Part shown: one piece after another, positions 8,403-16,915 of the stretch | Layout: each line of letters opens with the position of its first letter | How positions within the stretch are numbered: the first letter of the stretch is position 1 | Source of the DNA: a bacterium | Lineage (GTDB): Bacteria; Patescibacteriota; Minisyncoccia; Phycocordibacterales; SBAW01 | Assembly: GCA_005239955.1 (NCBI GenBank) | Contig: SBAW01000024.1 | Span: 1 to 51,974 of the forward strand | DNA length: 51,974 bases | Reading direction: 5' to 3' | The notes under the pieces: generated by a model | Databases searched by the model: none | What the model was told of the DNA's origin: nothing | What the model saw: the letters and a program-made list of their open reading frames with translations, nothing else | Translations under genes and position numbers: made by a program

Positions 8403-8490
8403 GTCACGCATCATTTTCTGCTGAAAATGTGCGCGACCCCGCCTCGTCTGCCTTCGCAGACTCCGGCTGCAAAACACTCCGTGTTTTGCC
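8403..8490 (-). repeat. Structured element E1 (family 3), between 23S and 5S rRNA
   Basis: Minus-strand order: a hairpin GGCAAAACAC-ggag-TGTTTTGC (8490-8469), the conserved CCGGAG (8466-8461), hairpin P2 (TCTGC gaag GCAGA), the conserved CGAGGCGGGG (8446-8437), and hairpin P3 closing TCGCGCA...TGCGTGA and ending at 8403. Three other copies are at 33545, 19036 and 34137. P2 and P3 change sequence between copies while staying paired. Within the rRNA precursor this would be part of the 23S-5S spacer RNA. Confidence 0.65.
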
Positions 8491-8670
8491 CCCACCGCCA
8501 AACCACCAGATTGAAGCACTGAAAAACAACACACATTATTGCGATTCTCACGTTCCCAAGTGGGATCGGATCATTAGTACTCCTTGGCTAAGCGCGTTAC
8601 CGCGCGTACACCGAGAGCCTATCAACGTCATCATCTCTGACGATCCTTAACGATTCCTCATCTTAGGGTT

Positions 8671-8703
<33 letters not shown>

Positions 8704-8782
8704 ATTCCCGACTTAGCTACGAGGCGATGCCGTTGGCACGACAGCCCCCACACCAGAGGTCAGTTCATTCCGGTCCTCTCGT

Positions 8783-9605
8783 CACGTACATCCGACTTCG
8801 CTCAGTATCGTGAGCCTGTCGAACGATATCCCCCACTTTCATGGAGCGTAGACTATATCTTCTTCCGTCCGATAGGTATCGGCGAGGAAGGCGGCATCTT
8901 ACCTGTATGAGCCGTCGCTCTCTGTGGAGCGATTCGCCGTCATACAAGTCCGAGTGTCTTTCAACTCAAGTCGTTACGGGGTCAAACCAAGAACCGTAAG
9001 CAGCTCTGGTAGCGTTCTTTTGCGCCTTGTTGCGTAATTCTCATTTTGAATCACGAGCATAAGCGCCGCTAACCGTCTCAGCTGCTTTTCACCTAGCTTT
9101 TTGTGTGGAGATTCAGAAAGAATATGTGCCGCCGTATACAGGGCACGTGCTTGCGCACGTTTAAACCGTATATGCGGCATGAGCATACGGAGTATGTTCC
9201 GTACTTGGGCATGCCCGTTTACTCGGAGCTCGGTCATGCCGTCGTTTCGTCTTGAAACGTAGCCGATACCAAGCACCTTTTGAATCCAATACAACTCTTT
9301 TTCATGCCGAGTATCTTGATAGAAGCAGATCGTAGTCATGAAGCGTCGCTTCAGGGCTCCATCTTTTCGCTTTTTGATTTGGAGCATCAGACTACCATCG
9401 CCATCAAGAAAACCGGCAATGTACGCTAGGGATGTTTTTGGTCGACTTCCCACGGTATTATCGTATCGCTTTTCTGGTCCTCAAGCAAGTCTCTTATCCA
9501 CGGACTAGGGGGATAAAAGACTCTCGGACCAAAACGCGATAGACGACTTCACCGTTATAAGCCGCATTGTCATCGCGCATCTCTGCGCGAAGTAGCAATT
9601 TATTT
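8783..9605 (-). mobile_element. Group I intron in the sarcin-ricin loop of 23S rRNA (after U2656)
   Basis: The conserved 23S sequence breaks between CCTAGT and ACGAGAGGACC, the sarcin-ricin loop. The inserted 823 bases leave a U at the end of the 5' exon and end in G, as group I splicing requires. Near the 3' end the minus strand reads GAAGATATAGTCT, the typical P7/S element of group I introns, preceded by an R-like AACGACT region. A LAGLIDADG endonuclease gene occupies 8974-9453 in the same sense. By E. coli numbering the site is U2656|A2657. Confidence 0.85.
8974..9453 (-). CDS. LAGLIDADG homing endonuclease in the U2656 intron
   Basis: A 159-aa single-motif LAGLIDADG protein: YIAGFLDGDGSL at about residues 11-22 is the dimer-interface helix with its catalytic acidic residue. 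A basic, mixed alpha/beta body follows. Single-motif members act as homodimers on a pseudo-palindromic site, here presumably the intron-less sarcin-ricin-loop coding sequence. The likely start is GTG at 9453; the gene lies in the same sense as the rRNA, so it must be translated from unspliced or excised intron RNA. Its 3' end runs into the conserved intron core. No frameshift is seen, so it may still be active. Confidence 0.88.
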   Translation of the reverse strand: MGSRPKTSLAYIAGFLDGDGSLMLQIKKRKDGALKRRFMTTICFYQDTRHEKELYWIQKVLGIGYVSRRNDGMTELRVNGHAQVRNILRMLMPHIRFKRAQARALYTAAHILSESPHKKLGEKQLRRLAALMLVIQNENYATRRKRTLPELLTVLGLTP

Positions 9606-9668
9606 ACTAGGAACGAATCCCTTCAAGAATCAACGCCTGCAGTAGATAGGAGACCAACCTGTCTCACG

Positions 9669-9984
9669 CATGTTCTCACAGATTGCTCTGTGCATTGGAC
9701 TGTAGCTTTGTCTGCGTACGCAGACATCTGACGTTCAGTCTCTACGGGTCGATTCTTATCACTCGTGGTGAGCGAAGTCGAACCATTCCCTCGGTATAGC
9801 CCTTCGCTTGCGCTCAGGATTCCACCGATATTAGTCAGCTTGTTTGTACTGATGCGCAATGCGCAGAAGTACAACCGCCGTGATGTGATTGGTTTATCTT
9901 TTTGATGACGAAAAAACATTTTTTAACGATAACTCTCTCAATGGGATTCAGACTGTCCTGAAGCGAAACGTATTTCGCTGAAGG
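9669..9984 (-). mobile_element. Small group I intron without endonuclease in 23S rRNA (after U2593)
   Basis: The 23S sequence is interrupted by 316 bases between GGGTTCAGACCGT and CGTGAGACAG. The 5' exon ends in U and the intron ends in G. A few bases into the intron the stretch ACAGTCTGAATCCC can pair with the end of the 5' exon with a few wobbles, as expected of an internal guide sequence. Further on, GAGACTGAAC and AAGCTACAGTCC give the P7 pairing (GACTG/CAGTC). No open frame longer than about 100 codons lies inside on the sense strand. U2593 is a known insertion site, used by the I-CreI intron of Chlamydomonas chloroplasts. Confidence 0.85.
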
Positions 9985-10647
9985 ACGGTCTGAACCCAGC
10001 TCGCGTACCTTTTTAATTGGCGAACAGCCAAACCCTTAGGACCTTCTCCAGCCCCGGGATAAGGTGAGCCGACATCGAGGTGCCGAACTCCGCCGTCGCT
10101 CTGGACGCTTAGGCGGAACTAGCCTGTTATCCCCAGAGTAGCTTTTGTCAGATGGTCTTCCGCCGCGTCTAACGCGTACGGTCGGTTCACTATGTCCTGC
10201 TTTCGCACCTGCTCGGCACTTACGCCTTACAGTCAAGCCCTCTTATGCCATTGCACTATCGGCACGGTTTCCATCCGCGCCTAGAGGACCTTAATGAACT
10301 CCTCCGTTACTTTTTAGGAGGATAGCGCCCCACTAAAACCGCCTGCCAGATACTGTCTCCGCTCGTTTTTGCCGCTCGGGTTAGTGCATACAACTAGAAA
10401 GAATGGTATTTCACTGACGAGTCCATACCAGCCGAAACCGATACTTCAATCTCTCCCATCTATGCTACGCAGTCACGTCGTATACACAATATCAAGCTAC
10501 AGTAAAGCTTCTGGGGTCTTTTCGTCTAACTGCAGGTAACCGGCATCTTCACCGGTACTGTATTTTCACCGGGCTGTTCTCCGAGACAGTCCCCCACTCA
10601 TTACACCATTCGTGCGCGTCGGAACTTACCCGACAAGGTATTTCGCT

Positions 10648-11331
10648 CTTCGATACCTTCACGAAGGACTCTATCTTCATCCCGCAGTAGCGGGAGCATG
10701 GCGTTTGGTCTCTGAGGATTTCAAGAATTGAGATTTTTGCTTACGGTTCATCGACTCAATTGTACGAGCAATTAACCGCAAACCAGACATTGTGAGATGT
10801 CTCTTTTGATACACTAGCTTCACAATATCCGCGAATAACTCAAAATCTTTTTGTTTTGCAGTACGCAATCGATGTGCACGGAAGAAAGGAATTATTTTCT
10901 CCTGTAGGTCCACAATGGATCTCACACAAAAACGATAGAGATTCTCACGATGATTGTCGTATCGCTTATTCCGAAAGATTTTTCCACATTGGAAATATCG
11001 TTCGAAGATTTCAAGTGCTGGCAAGCTTTTCTGACCTTGTGTTATCACAAATTCAGGAAATACTTGCCATCCGTACTTAGTGGTTTTGTTTCGAAAGATG
11101 CTGACGGTAAAGCATCCTTCTCCGTCGGTAAATCCGACGATCCACTGCTCAATTCTTGACCTTTCCTGCTGATTAATCATCTATGGGATAAATATACCAT
11201 AGACACTTTCTAGCATATGGCCATGTTTGGACTGACTATACATTGCTGTATAGCGAGGTAGCTTATTCGTTTACCATCCATAATCGTCCCAGTCCTACGC
11301 CGCACGTGCGCGTTGTGCGCACCCGCGGCAT
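10648..11331 (-). mobile_element. Group I intron in 23S rRNA (after U1931)
   Basis: The highly conserved helix 69-71 segment is split between GTCCTAAGGT and AGCGAAA by 684 bases that begin after a U and end in G. The intron start carries GGACGATTAT, which is complementary to the exon ATAATCGTCC, fitting a guide sequence. It encodes a LAGLIDADG protein at 10677-11180 in the same sense. This is position L1931, where group I introns are known in Thermotoga and Simkania 23S rRNA. Confidence 0.87.
10677..11180 (-). CDS. LAGLIDADG homing endonuclease in the U1931 intron
   Basis: A 167-aa single-motif LAGLIDADG endonuclease: WIVGFTDGEGCF at about residues 13-24 carries the catalytic acid (E). It is followed by the beta-strands that contact DNA (FTVSIFRNKTTKYGWQVFPEF) and the typical helix FELFADIVKLVYQKRHLT. 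It would act as a homodimer on intron-less 23S genes at the L1931 site. The coding frame is intact from the ATG at 11180. It fills most of the intron and its last codons lie about 30 bases from the 3' splice site, so its 3' end overlaps the intron's terminal structure. Confidence 0.9.
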   Translation of the reverse strand: MINQQERSRIEQWIVGFTDGEGCFTVSIFRNKTTKYGWQVFPEFVITQGQKSLPALEIFERYFQCGKIFRNKRYDNHRENLYRFCVRSIVDLQEKIIPFFRAHRLRTAKQKDFELFADIVKLVYQKRHLTMSGLRLIARTIESMNRKQKSQFLKSSETKRHAPATAG

Positions 11332-12807
11332 ACCTTAGGACGATTATAGTTATCGCCGACATTCACCAGGGCTTATACAGCGTCAGCACAACATCTTGCG
11401 ACATTGCACCGGCCGTAGTTGACCTTCTGGCATTGGTCAGGTGTCACCCCCTATACATCCTCTTACGAGTTCGCAGGGAGCTGTGTTTTTGGTAAACAGT
11501 TGGCAGGGGTACTTTCGCTGCGGCCCCGCCCCGCTTGCGCGGGAAAGGGCAGGCCTTATTCCGAAGTTACGGCCGCTTTTTTGCCGAGTTCCTTGGAGAA
11601 CACTCACCCGTTCGCCTTACTCTTCTCGAGCAGACCACCTGTGTCGGTTTGTGGTACGGATTTAGCTGTCATGAGTTTAGAAGTTTTTCTTGGAAGCGTG
11701 CTTTGTCGATTCGCCACGGCCTAAACCGCGACTAACCGCAGGGCTCGCGATTGCCATTAAAGGCGGATGCCGGATTTGCCTAGCACCCTCACTTACCGCA
11801 CGGACGCAAATCCAATAATGCGCCCGACATACTACGCTCCGTCACTCCATCACTGACAGCCAAAGTCACGGAATATTAACCGTGTATCCATCAGGTCCGG
11901 CTTTCGCCATACCCTTAGGACCGACTAACCCTTCGCTGATCACCGTTGCGAAGGAAACCTTGGTCTTTCGGCGTGCGGGGATCTCACCCGCATTGCGGTT
12001 ACTTGTGCCTGCATTCTCACTTCCATGCACTCCAGTATGGGTCACCCCTTTACCTTCATCGCAGCATGGAACGCTCTCCTACCACGCCACCTCGACGGAT
12101 CGAGATAGCATCCTCAGTTTCGGTACGACGTTTGAGCCCCGATTATCTTCGGCGCGAAATCTCTGGATGAGTGAGCTGTTACGCTTTCTTTGAATGATGG
12201 CTGCTTCTAAGCCTACATCCTCATTGTCAGAGAAATTTCACCTCCTTGTGATGCACTGAACGTCGATTTTGGGACCTTAACTTGAGATCCGAGCTCTTCC
12301 TCTTTTGACCACCGGAGCTTAGCCCCCGGAGTCTGACTGCATGCTAGTGGCCGCGGGTATTCGGAGTTTGATAGGATTAACGGGCTTTCGCTCTATTTAA
12401 TCCTTCCAGTGCTCTACCCCCCGCGGGTACGGCATACGCTAGTCCTAAAACTATTTCGGAGAGAACCAGCTATTACCAGATTCGATTAGCTTATCACTCC
12501 TTACCACAGGTCATCCGATAGTTTTGCACGGCTAACCGGTTCGGGCCTCCCTCCCGCTTTCGCGGAAGTTCACCCTGCCCATGGCAAGCTCATCTGGCTT
12601 CGGGTCTTTTTTGTGCTACAGGGTCGCGCTATTCACACTCGCTTTCGCTATGGCTCCGGGGGTTCGCCCCTTAGCCCAAAGCAGCACAAAAAAACTCGCA
12701 GGCTCATTCTTCAATAGGCACGCCGTCGAGGTCTCGCTTGCGCTTAACCTCTTCGACTCATTGTAAACACATGGTTTCAGATCTATTTCACTCCCCTTAT
12801 CGGGGTG

Positions 12808-12847
<40 letters not shown>

Positions 12848-13470
12848 TCCGAGAGTATTTAGCCTTACCGGTTAGTTCCGGCAGATTCACCCGAGCTATT
12901 CGTGTCTCGAGCTACTCAAGAACGATAACGAGAGAGATGATTCCTTTTCGTCTACGGGCCTATTACCCTCTGGGGCTATGCTTTCCAGCATATTCGACTA
13001 AAAAATCATTTTGTAACTCTCCGCACGTATAAGGTGCCGTTATCGCCTTACAACCCCCAGCATCAGTTACGCCACTCATCTTTCGATAAGTAGCTTAGCT
13101 GAAGCTAGGTTTGGGCTTCGTCCGTTTCGCTCGCCGCTACTTAGGACATACCAATTGGTTTCTTTTCCACCAGGTACTGAGATGTTTCACTTCCCTGGGT
13201 ATGCTCCGTGCGTCTATTGACGCTCGGTTCCTGTGATTTCTCACAGGAGAGTTTCCTCATTCGGAAATCTCCGGATCGAAGGTTGCTTGGCACCTCCCCG
13301 GAGCGTATCGCCGCCACGCTACGTCCTTCTTCGCCTCTCATGAGCCTAGGCATCCACCATGTGCTCTTGTTTCCACACTGGGAAACGTAAGAACCGCAAT
13401 AATGTGTTTTGTTTTCTTTTGCTTCCCCGCATCGTGTCCGCAATGCATGGGAAGTTACAGTTACTTGTTA

Positions 13471-13608
13471 TCCCGATAGTGAATTTTGCCGTTGATGCGC
13501 TTTGCATTTCCACGAACATACGGACCTTCGTTATAGATGGCGCGTAGTCAAAGATATGCAGAGTACACCGCGTCGCATCGAAATGCGACGGCAAAATCTA
13601 CTACGGGA
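13471..13608 (-). repeat. Structured intergenic element B (family 1), upstream of 23S rRNA
   Basis: Second copy of the element next to folD. Minus-strand order: TCCCGTAGTAGATTTTGCC, hairpin GTCGCAT-ttcg-ATGCGAC, a central CGCCATCTATAACG, and GGCAAAATTCACTATCGGGA. Both ends and the central CCATCTAT match element A, while the pairing bases of the closing stem and of the internal hairpin differ in a compensated way. If transcribed with the rRNA it would lie about 90 bases before the mature 23S 5' end. Confidence 0.6.
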
Positions 13609-13737
13609 TTGTTACCTTGAGCATGTCTGCTGTGATGCAGCATGCTCTTCCACCTCCGCATCAACTAGACCCCAAACGTTGTTTGAGTCAGATGCGTGAT
13701 GGGATTCTGTTGTCAATGACCACGTTTGAAGTCAAGT

Positions 13738-13841
13738 AAAAATCGATGAGATGCGCGGCGCAGGCGAGGAGTGAACCGAGCAATAGTTGTCGCTATTGCG
13801 AGGGAACACCGGAGCCTGCAACAAAGCAGATCGCGATTTTC
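13738..13841 (+). repeat. Structured element D (family 2)
   Basis: About 104 bases, strongly similar along the whole length to element C (38941-39044, opposite strand). Shared order: closing stem (AAAAATCG/CGATTTT), ATCGATGAGATGCGCG, CGAGGAGTGAACCGAG, hairpin CAATAG...CTATTG, ACCGGAG, then ACAAAGCAGAT. An internal stem GCAGG/CCTGC brackets the CGAGG and ACCGGAG loop strands. The closing stems of C and D differ but both pair. No gene follows on the plus strand, and the strand is inferred from the match to C. Confidence 0.6.
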
Positions 13842-13861
13842 ACTGACGTCGATATGAGAAC

Positions 13862-13884
13862 AAAAAAACCGCTCTTGTGAGCGG
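13862..13884 (-). terminator. Intrinsic terminator of the ABC exporter gene
   Basis: On the minus strand a GC-rich stem CCGCTC-acaa-GAGCGG is followed by TTTTTTTG. It lies about 150 bases past the exporter stop codon. Confidence 0.8.
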
Positions 13885-14037
13885 CTCGGCTAATCTCGCA
13901 TATGCGAAATCACCAAGGCCGCGCCGTGAGGTTTTTAATAGTAACCATATCGATAAAAAACAGTATATGCGCCGCGAAAACCTTTGTCAAATATGGGCGA
14001 AAATAGGCTTCGGGGGACAATGGTGGGGATAGTGGCG

Positions 14038-15942
14038 TTAGGCCGCACTCCCTCGTTTTTTAGGCCCAAAAGAAGGGGTTTTGTCATCCGAGATTGAGGG
14101 AGAGATATCCTTCCGCTCCGCTTCATCTTCAAGACGCGGCGCGGCGAATGTCTCCTCTTCCTCTCCCACACCAACAAAACCGCCGGCTTGAATGTTCCAA
14201 AGCTCGGCATAGAGCCCGCCGGCACGAATAAGCTCGTCGTGGGTACCGCTCGTCGCAACTCTCCCCTTCTCCATGACCACAATGCGATCCATAGAACGAA
14301 TAGTTGAGAGGCGGTGCGCAATGACAATCGTTGTTTTTCCTTTCATAAGAGTGGCGAGCGCTTCTTGAATAAGACGTTCCGATTCGGAATCGAGGCTCGA
14401 CGTTGCTTCATCGAGAATAAGAATGGGTGCGTTTTTAAGAAGCGCCCGTGCGATTGCAATACGCTGACGCTCGCCTCCGGAAAGCCTCACCCCGCGCTCA
14501 CCGACATAGGTCTGGTAACCTTCTGGAAATTTTTCAATAAACTCTGTGCAGTGTGCCAGCCGCGCAGCTTCAAAAACCTCCGTATCGGTCGCGTCACGAC
14601 GGCCGTAGCGAATATTGTCCATAAGGGTACGATGAAACAAAATGGGGTCTTGTGGTACTACCGCAATCGCATCACGGAGACTCTCTTGCGTGACATGCGC
14701 AATATTTTGTCCGTCAATAGAAATCATTCCGCTCCCAATGTCATAAAAGCGCAGGAGAAGTTTTATAACCGTCGACTTCCCTGCCCCGGAGGGACCAACA
14801 AGCGCAATTTTCTCGCGCGGTAGAACGGAGAGTGAGTAACCATCAAGAACTCGTCGTGTTTTTTTAAAATTAAAAGTAACGTTGCGAAATACAATAGCGC
14901 CTTCTTTGACAACGAGTGTGCTCGCCCGGGGCTTATCAGCCACTTCGTAGGGTTTCTCCATAATGGCGACCGTCTCCGCCGCGTCAGCAAAAGCCTCGAA
15001 CATCCGGCGCATCGTGCTCCCCAGGTTCCAGAGCCGTTCAAACAAGACCAGGAGGTACGCCTGAATAAGTGCAAAATCGCCGATTGTGAGAACCCCTCGC
15101 TGCCAGAGTTTTATTGCGGCGAAAAAGAGAACGAATTGAATGACGAGCATAAGGAGGCCGGTAACGCCACGTATAGCCTCATCAATATTCCACGAGAGTA
15201 CGCTCGCTCCCCGGAGCTCCTCGGTGACCTTCGAAAACCTTGCCGCTTCAGCTCTCCGCCCTGAAAAGAGTTTGACATTTGTCTCATTGGTAATGATGTC
15301 GGCGAGCACGCCGGTCTGCTCGGTATCTTTTGCCGATTTACGTTCATTGTATTTTTGCTTCCAGCGCGTTACGAGGTACTCTGCAGTCAAAAAGAGCGCG
15401 AGCCATATTGAAAGTGCTGCGCCAAGAAACACGTGACGATTGAAGAGAACGATCAAAATGCCCACCATAGAAATGGTAAGGGGGAAGAGATGGAAGAATA
15501 CCTGATCATAAAATTCCTCGTATGACCGTGCGAGACGACCTACTCTGCGCACCAATGAGCCGGCAAAATTATGGACAAAGAAATCGTAGGAGTGACCAAT
15601 CATATAGGAGAACGCGGCAGTAGAAAGATCGGCCATACCTCGTGCTTCGGAATACGTGAGCGCAACATGACTAATGCGCCGCCAGAACCATCCAAAGAGG
15701 CCAAGCAGGGATATGGTGATGAGGATTGCCAGGAGCGACTCAATGACGTTTGGCGTAGCGACGTCCGCCCCTGCCACAATATCGAGGAGTTTTTTAAAAT
15801 AGAGCGGAAGGATGATTTCGGTGAGGTGGACAAGACATGCGCCGCCGAACACAAGAAGGAGGAGCACGGGGTGCCGTGCCGTAAACCCCCAAAAGAGGCG
15901 GAGAATACTTTTTATTGAAGCGCGTTCGTACATGGGAACCAT
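14038..15942 (-). CDS. ABC exporter, fused membrane and ATPase domains (half transporter)
   Basis: A 634-aa type IV-fold ABC exporter that works as a dimer to move a lipid, peptide or drug out of the cytoplasm. Residues 1-330 form six membrane helices. The ATPase follows with Walker A GPSGAGKST near 386, Q-loop VVPQDPILFH, signature LSGGERQRIAIARALL, Walker B ILILDEATSSLD and H-loop IVIAHRLSTI. A charged C-terminal tail of about 60 residues (EEEETFAAPRLEDEAERKD...) extends past the usual end. No partner half-transporter or substrate gene adjoins. A hairpin at 15959-15989 separates it from the upstream gene and a terminator follows it, so it is likely monocistronic. The substrate is not predictable. 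Confidence 0.93.
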   Translation of the reverse strand: MVPMYERASIKSILRLFWGFTARHPVLLLLVFGGACLVHLTEIILPLYFKKLLDIVAGADVATPNVIESLLAILITISLLGLFGWFWRRISHVALTYSEARGMADLSTAAFSYMIGHSYDFFVHNFAGSLVRRVGRLARSYEEFYDQVFFHLFPLTISMVGILIVLFNRHVFLGAALSIWLALFLTAEYLVTRWKQKYNERKSAKDTEQTGVLADIITNETNVKLFSGRRAEAARFSKVTEELRGASVLSWNIDEAIRGVTGLLMLVIQFVLFFAAIKLWQRGVLTIGDFALIQAYLLVLFERLWNLGSTMRRMFEAFADAAETVAIMEKPYEVADKPRASTLVVKEGAIVFRNVTFNFKKTRRVLDGYSLSVLPREKIALVGPSGAGKSTVIKLLLRFYDIGSGMISIDGQNIAHVTQESLRDAIAVVPQDPILFHRTLMDNIRYGRRDATDTEVFEAARLAHCTEFIEKFPEGYQTYVGERGVRLSGGERQRIAIARALLKNAPILILDEATSSLDSESERLIQEALATLMKGKTTIVIAHRLSTIRSMDRIVVMEKGRVATSGTHDELIRAGGLYAELWNIQAGGFVGVGEEEETFAAPRLEDEAERKDISPSISDDKTPSFGPKKRGSAA

Positions 15943-15958
15943 CTTACTCTACGGCGTA

Positions 15959-15989
15959 CGGCCTTCATGCGGGAAACGCATGAAGGCCG
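15959..15989. terminator. Hairpin between the TM-helix protein and ABC exporter genes
   Basis: Perfect 13-bp stem CGGCCTTCATGCG with its complement and a 5-base loop. There is no T-tract on either side, so it may protect the 3' end of the upstream transcript instead of terminating it. Confidence 0.4.
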
Positions 15990-16044
15990 TCGCATCTTAA
16001 TCGAGAGAAACCTAACCTATTGTCTCTTGGTGAGCGAGAGGCTC

Positions 16045-16737
16045 TTATTTGCCGTTCTTACCGACCTCTTGTCGCATCTTCTCGAGGAAACGCTGTGCTG
16101 CATCCTGGCCTCCGAGGCCAAACGCAAGACCGAACGCCAGCGAGATTGCAACGACAATGCCGGTAAAGAGCGTTTGGACGAAGGGAGTTGCAACACCTAG
16201 TTGTCCAAGAGCGGTGAGCGCAGCGAAGATCCAGATTGCCCACTGCGTGGTCGTACCAAGGAAGTTTGCTGACATCATCCCCGCGGCTTTTGCAGCCCCG
16301 GTGACGACATTGCGCATAACTTCCGCGACAACAGCGGAAACGAGTAGGATAAGAACCGCGACGATGACCTGTGGAAGGTAGAGAAGCACGACCTGCTGCA
16401 GGAAGACGTTGACTTGGCTAAGGCCCAAGACTTCAAGAGCCGTAACCAAGAAGACGATGATGACGAACCATTTCACTAAGGCGCCAAGGAATCCGCCTGA
16501 ATTAAGTGAAAAGCCCGCGCGACTAAGAACTTCGTCGACTCCTGCACTCCTGAGTGCATTGTCGATCTTCACCGCTTTGACCACCTGCTCAATGACGCGA
16601 GCAAGGATCGATCCAATAAGCCAGCCAATGACGAAGATGACTATTGCGACAATGAGATTGGGCAGGAAGTTCACTACCCCTGAGAGCAGGTCCTGAAACG
16701 ATTGCTGAAGGACCTCAAGCCATGTTTGCAATAACAT
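16045..16737 (-). CDS. Conserved TM-helix (MscS-related) membrane protein
   Basis: A 230-aa integral membrane protein with four to five hydrophobic segments: VAIVIFVIGWLIGSILARVIEQ near 30-50, WFVIIVFLVTALEVLGL, LPQVIVAVLILLVSAVVAEVM, WAIWIFAALTALGQLG and a glycine-rich last helix AISLAFGLAFGLGGQDAA. The repeated pattern (polar turn, then a helix ending ...VLRLRG- or GLGG-like) is that of the conserved TM-helix repeat family found in the N-terminal part of some mechanosensitive channels. The pore-lining MscS beta domain is absent. A role in osmotic or membrane-tension response is a family-based guess. The gene stands alone between hairpins. Confidence 0.75.
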   Translation of the reverse strand: MLLQTWLEVLQQSFQDLLSGVVNFLPNLIVAIVIFVIGWLIGSILARVIEQVVKAVKIDNALRSAGVDEVLSRAGFSLNSGGFLGALVKWFVIIVFLVTALEVLGLSQVNVFLQQVVLLYLPQVIVAVLILLVSAVVAEVMRNVVTGAAKAAGMMSANFLGTTTQWAIWIFAALTALGQLGVATPFVQTLFTGIVVAISLAFGLAFGLGGQDAAQRFLEKMRQEVGKNGK

Positions 16738-16747
16738 AAAGGTTGTT

Positions 16748-16769
16748 GATATGCCGAAAATCCGGCATA
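16748..16769. other. Hairpin in the leader of the TM-helix protein gene
   Basis: ATATGCCG-aaaatc-CGGCATAT, a short distance upstream of the start codon on the minus strand; a second hairpin CTCCGTT/AACGGAG lies near 16793-16812. The rest of 16770-16915 has no visible feature. Confidence 0.35.
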
Positions 16770-16915
16770 TGCAAGTTAGTAATGGATTCAGAGCTCCGTT
16801 CGCACGAAACGGAGGCTATCGACCTTTTACCCTCTTCATTTTATCAACTCTCCCCCATCCTCGGTGAGCATCCTGTGGATAGTCTGTTGAAATGGTGCGG
16901 AAAGGTTGTGGAGGC

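Larger units (their letters stand above)
13383..14037. other. Non-coding region upstream of 23S rRNA
   Basis: No believable gene lies in these 655 bases. They hold the 5' strand of the 23S processing stem (to about 13415), element B (13471-13608), element D on the opposite strand (13738-13841), and the terminator of the ABC exporter gene (13862-13884). The 23S promoter should be here on the minus strand. TTGACA at 13716-13711 and TTGACT at 13736-13731 are possible -35 sequences, but neither has a good -10 at the right distance. No 16S, tRNA-Ile or tRNA-Ala sequence is present. Confidence 0.7.

Noticed and set aside
9623-9919. A 98-codon minus-strand frame across the U2593 intron
   Set aside because: It runs through exon sequence and the intron core and has no endonuclease motif; the conserved RNA explains the region.
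11313-12766. Several plus-strand open frames of 60-103 codons
   Set aside because: They lie antisense to conserved 23S rRNA exons, so they are by-products of the rRNA sequence.
13400-13930. tRNA genes upstream of 23S rRNA
   Set aside because: No GGTTCGAATC-type T-arm or complement was found in this interval.
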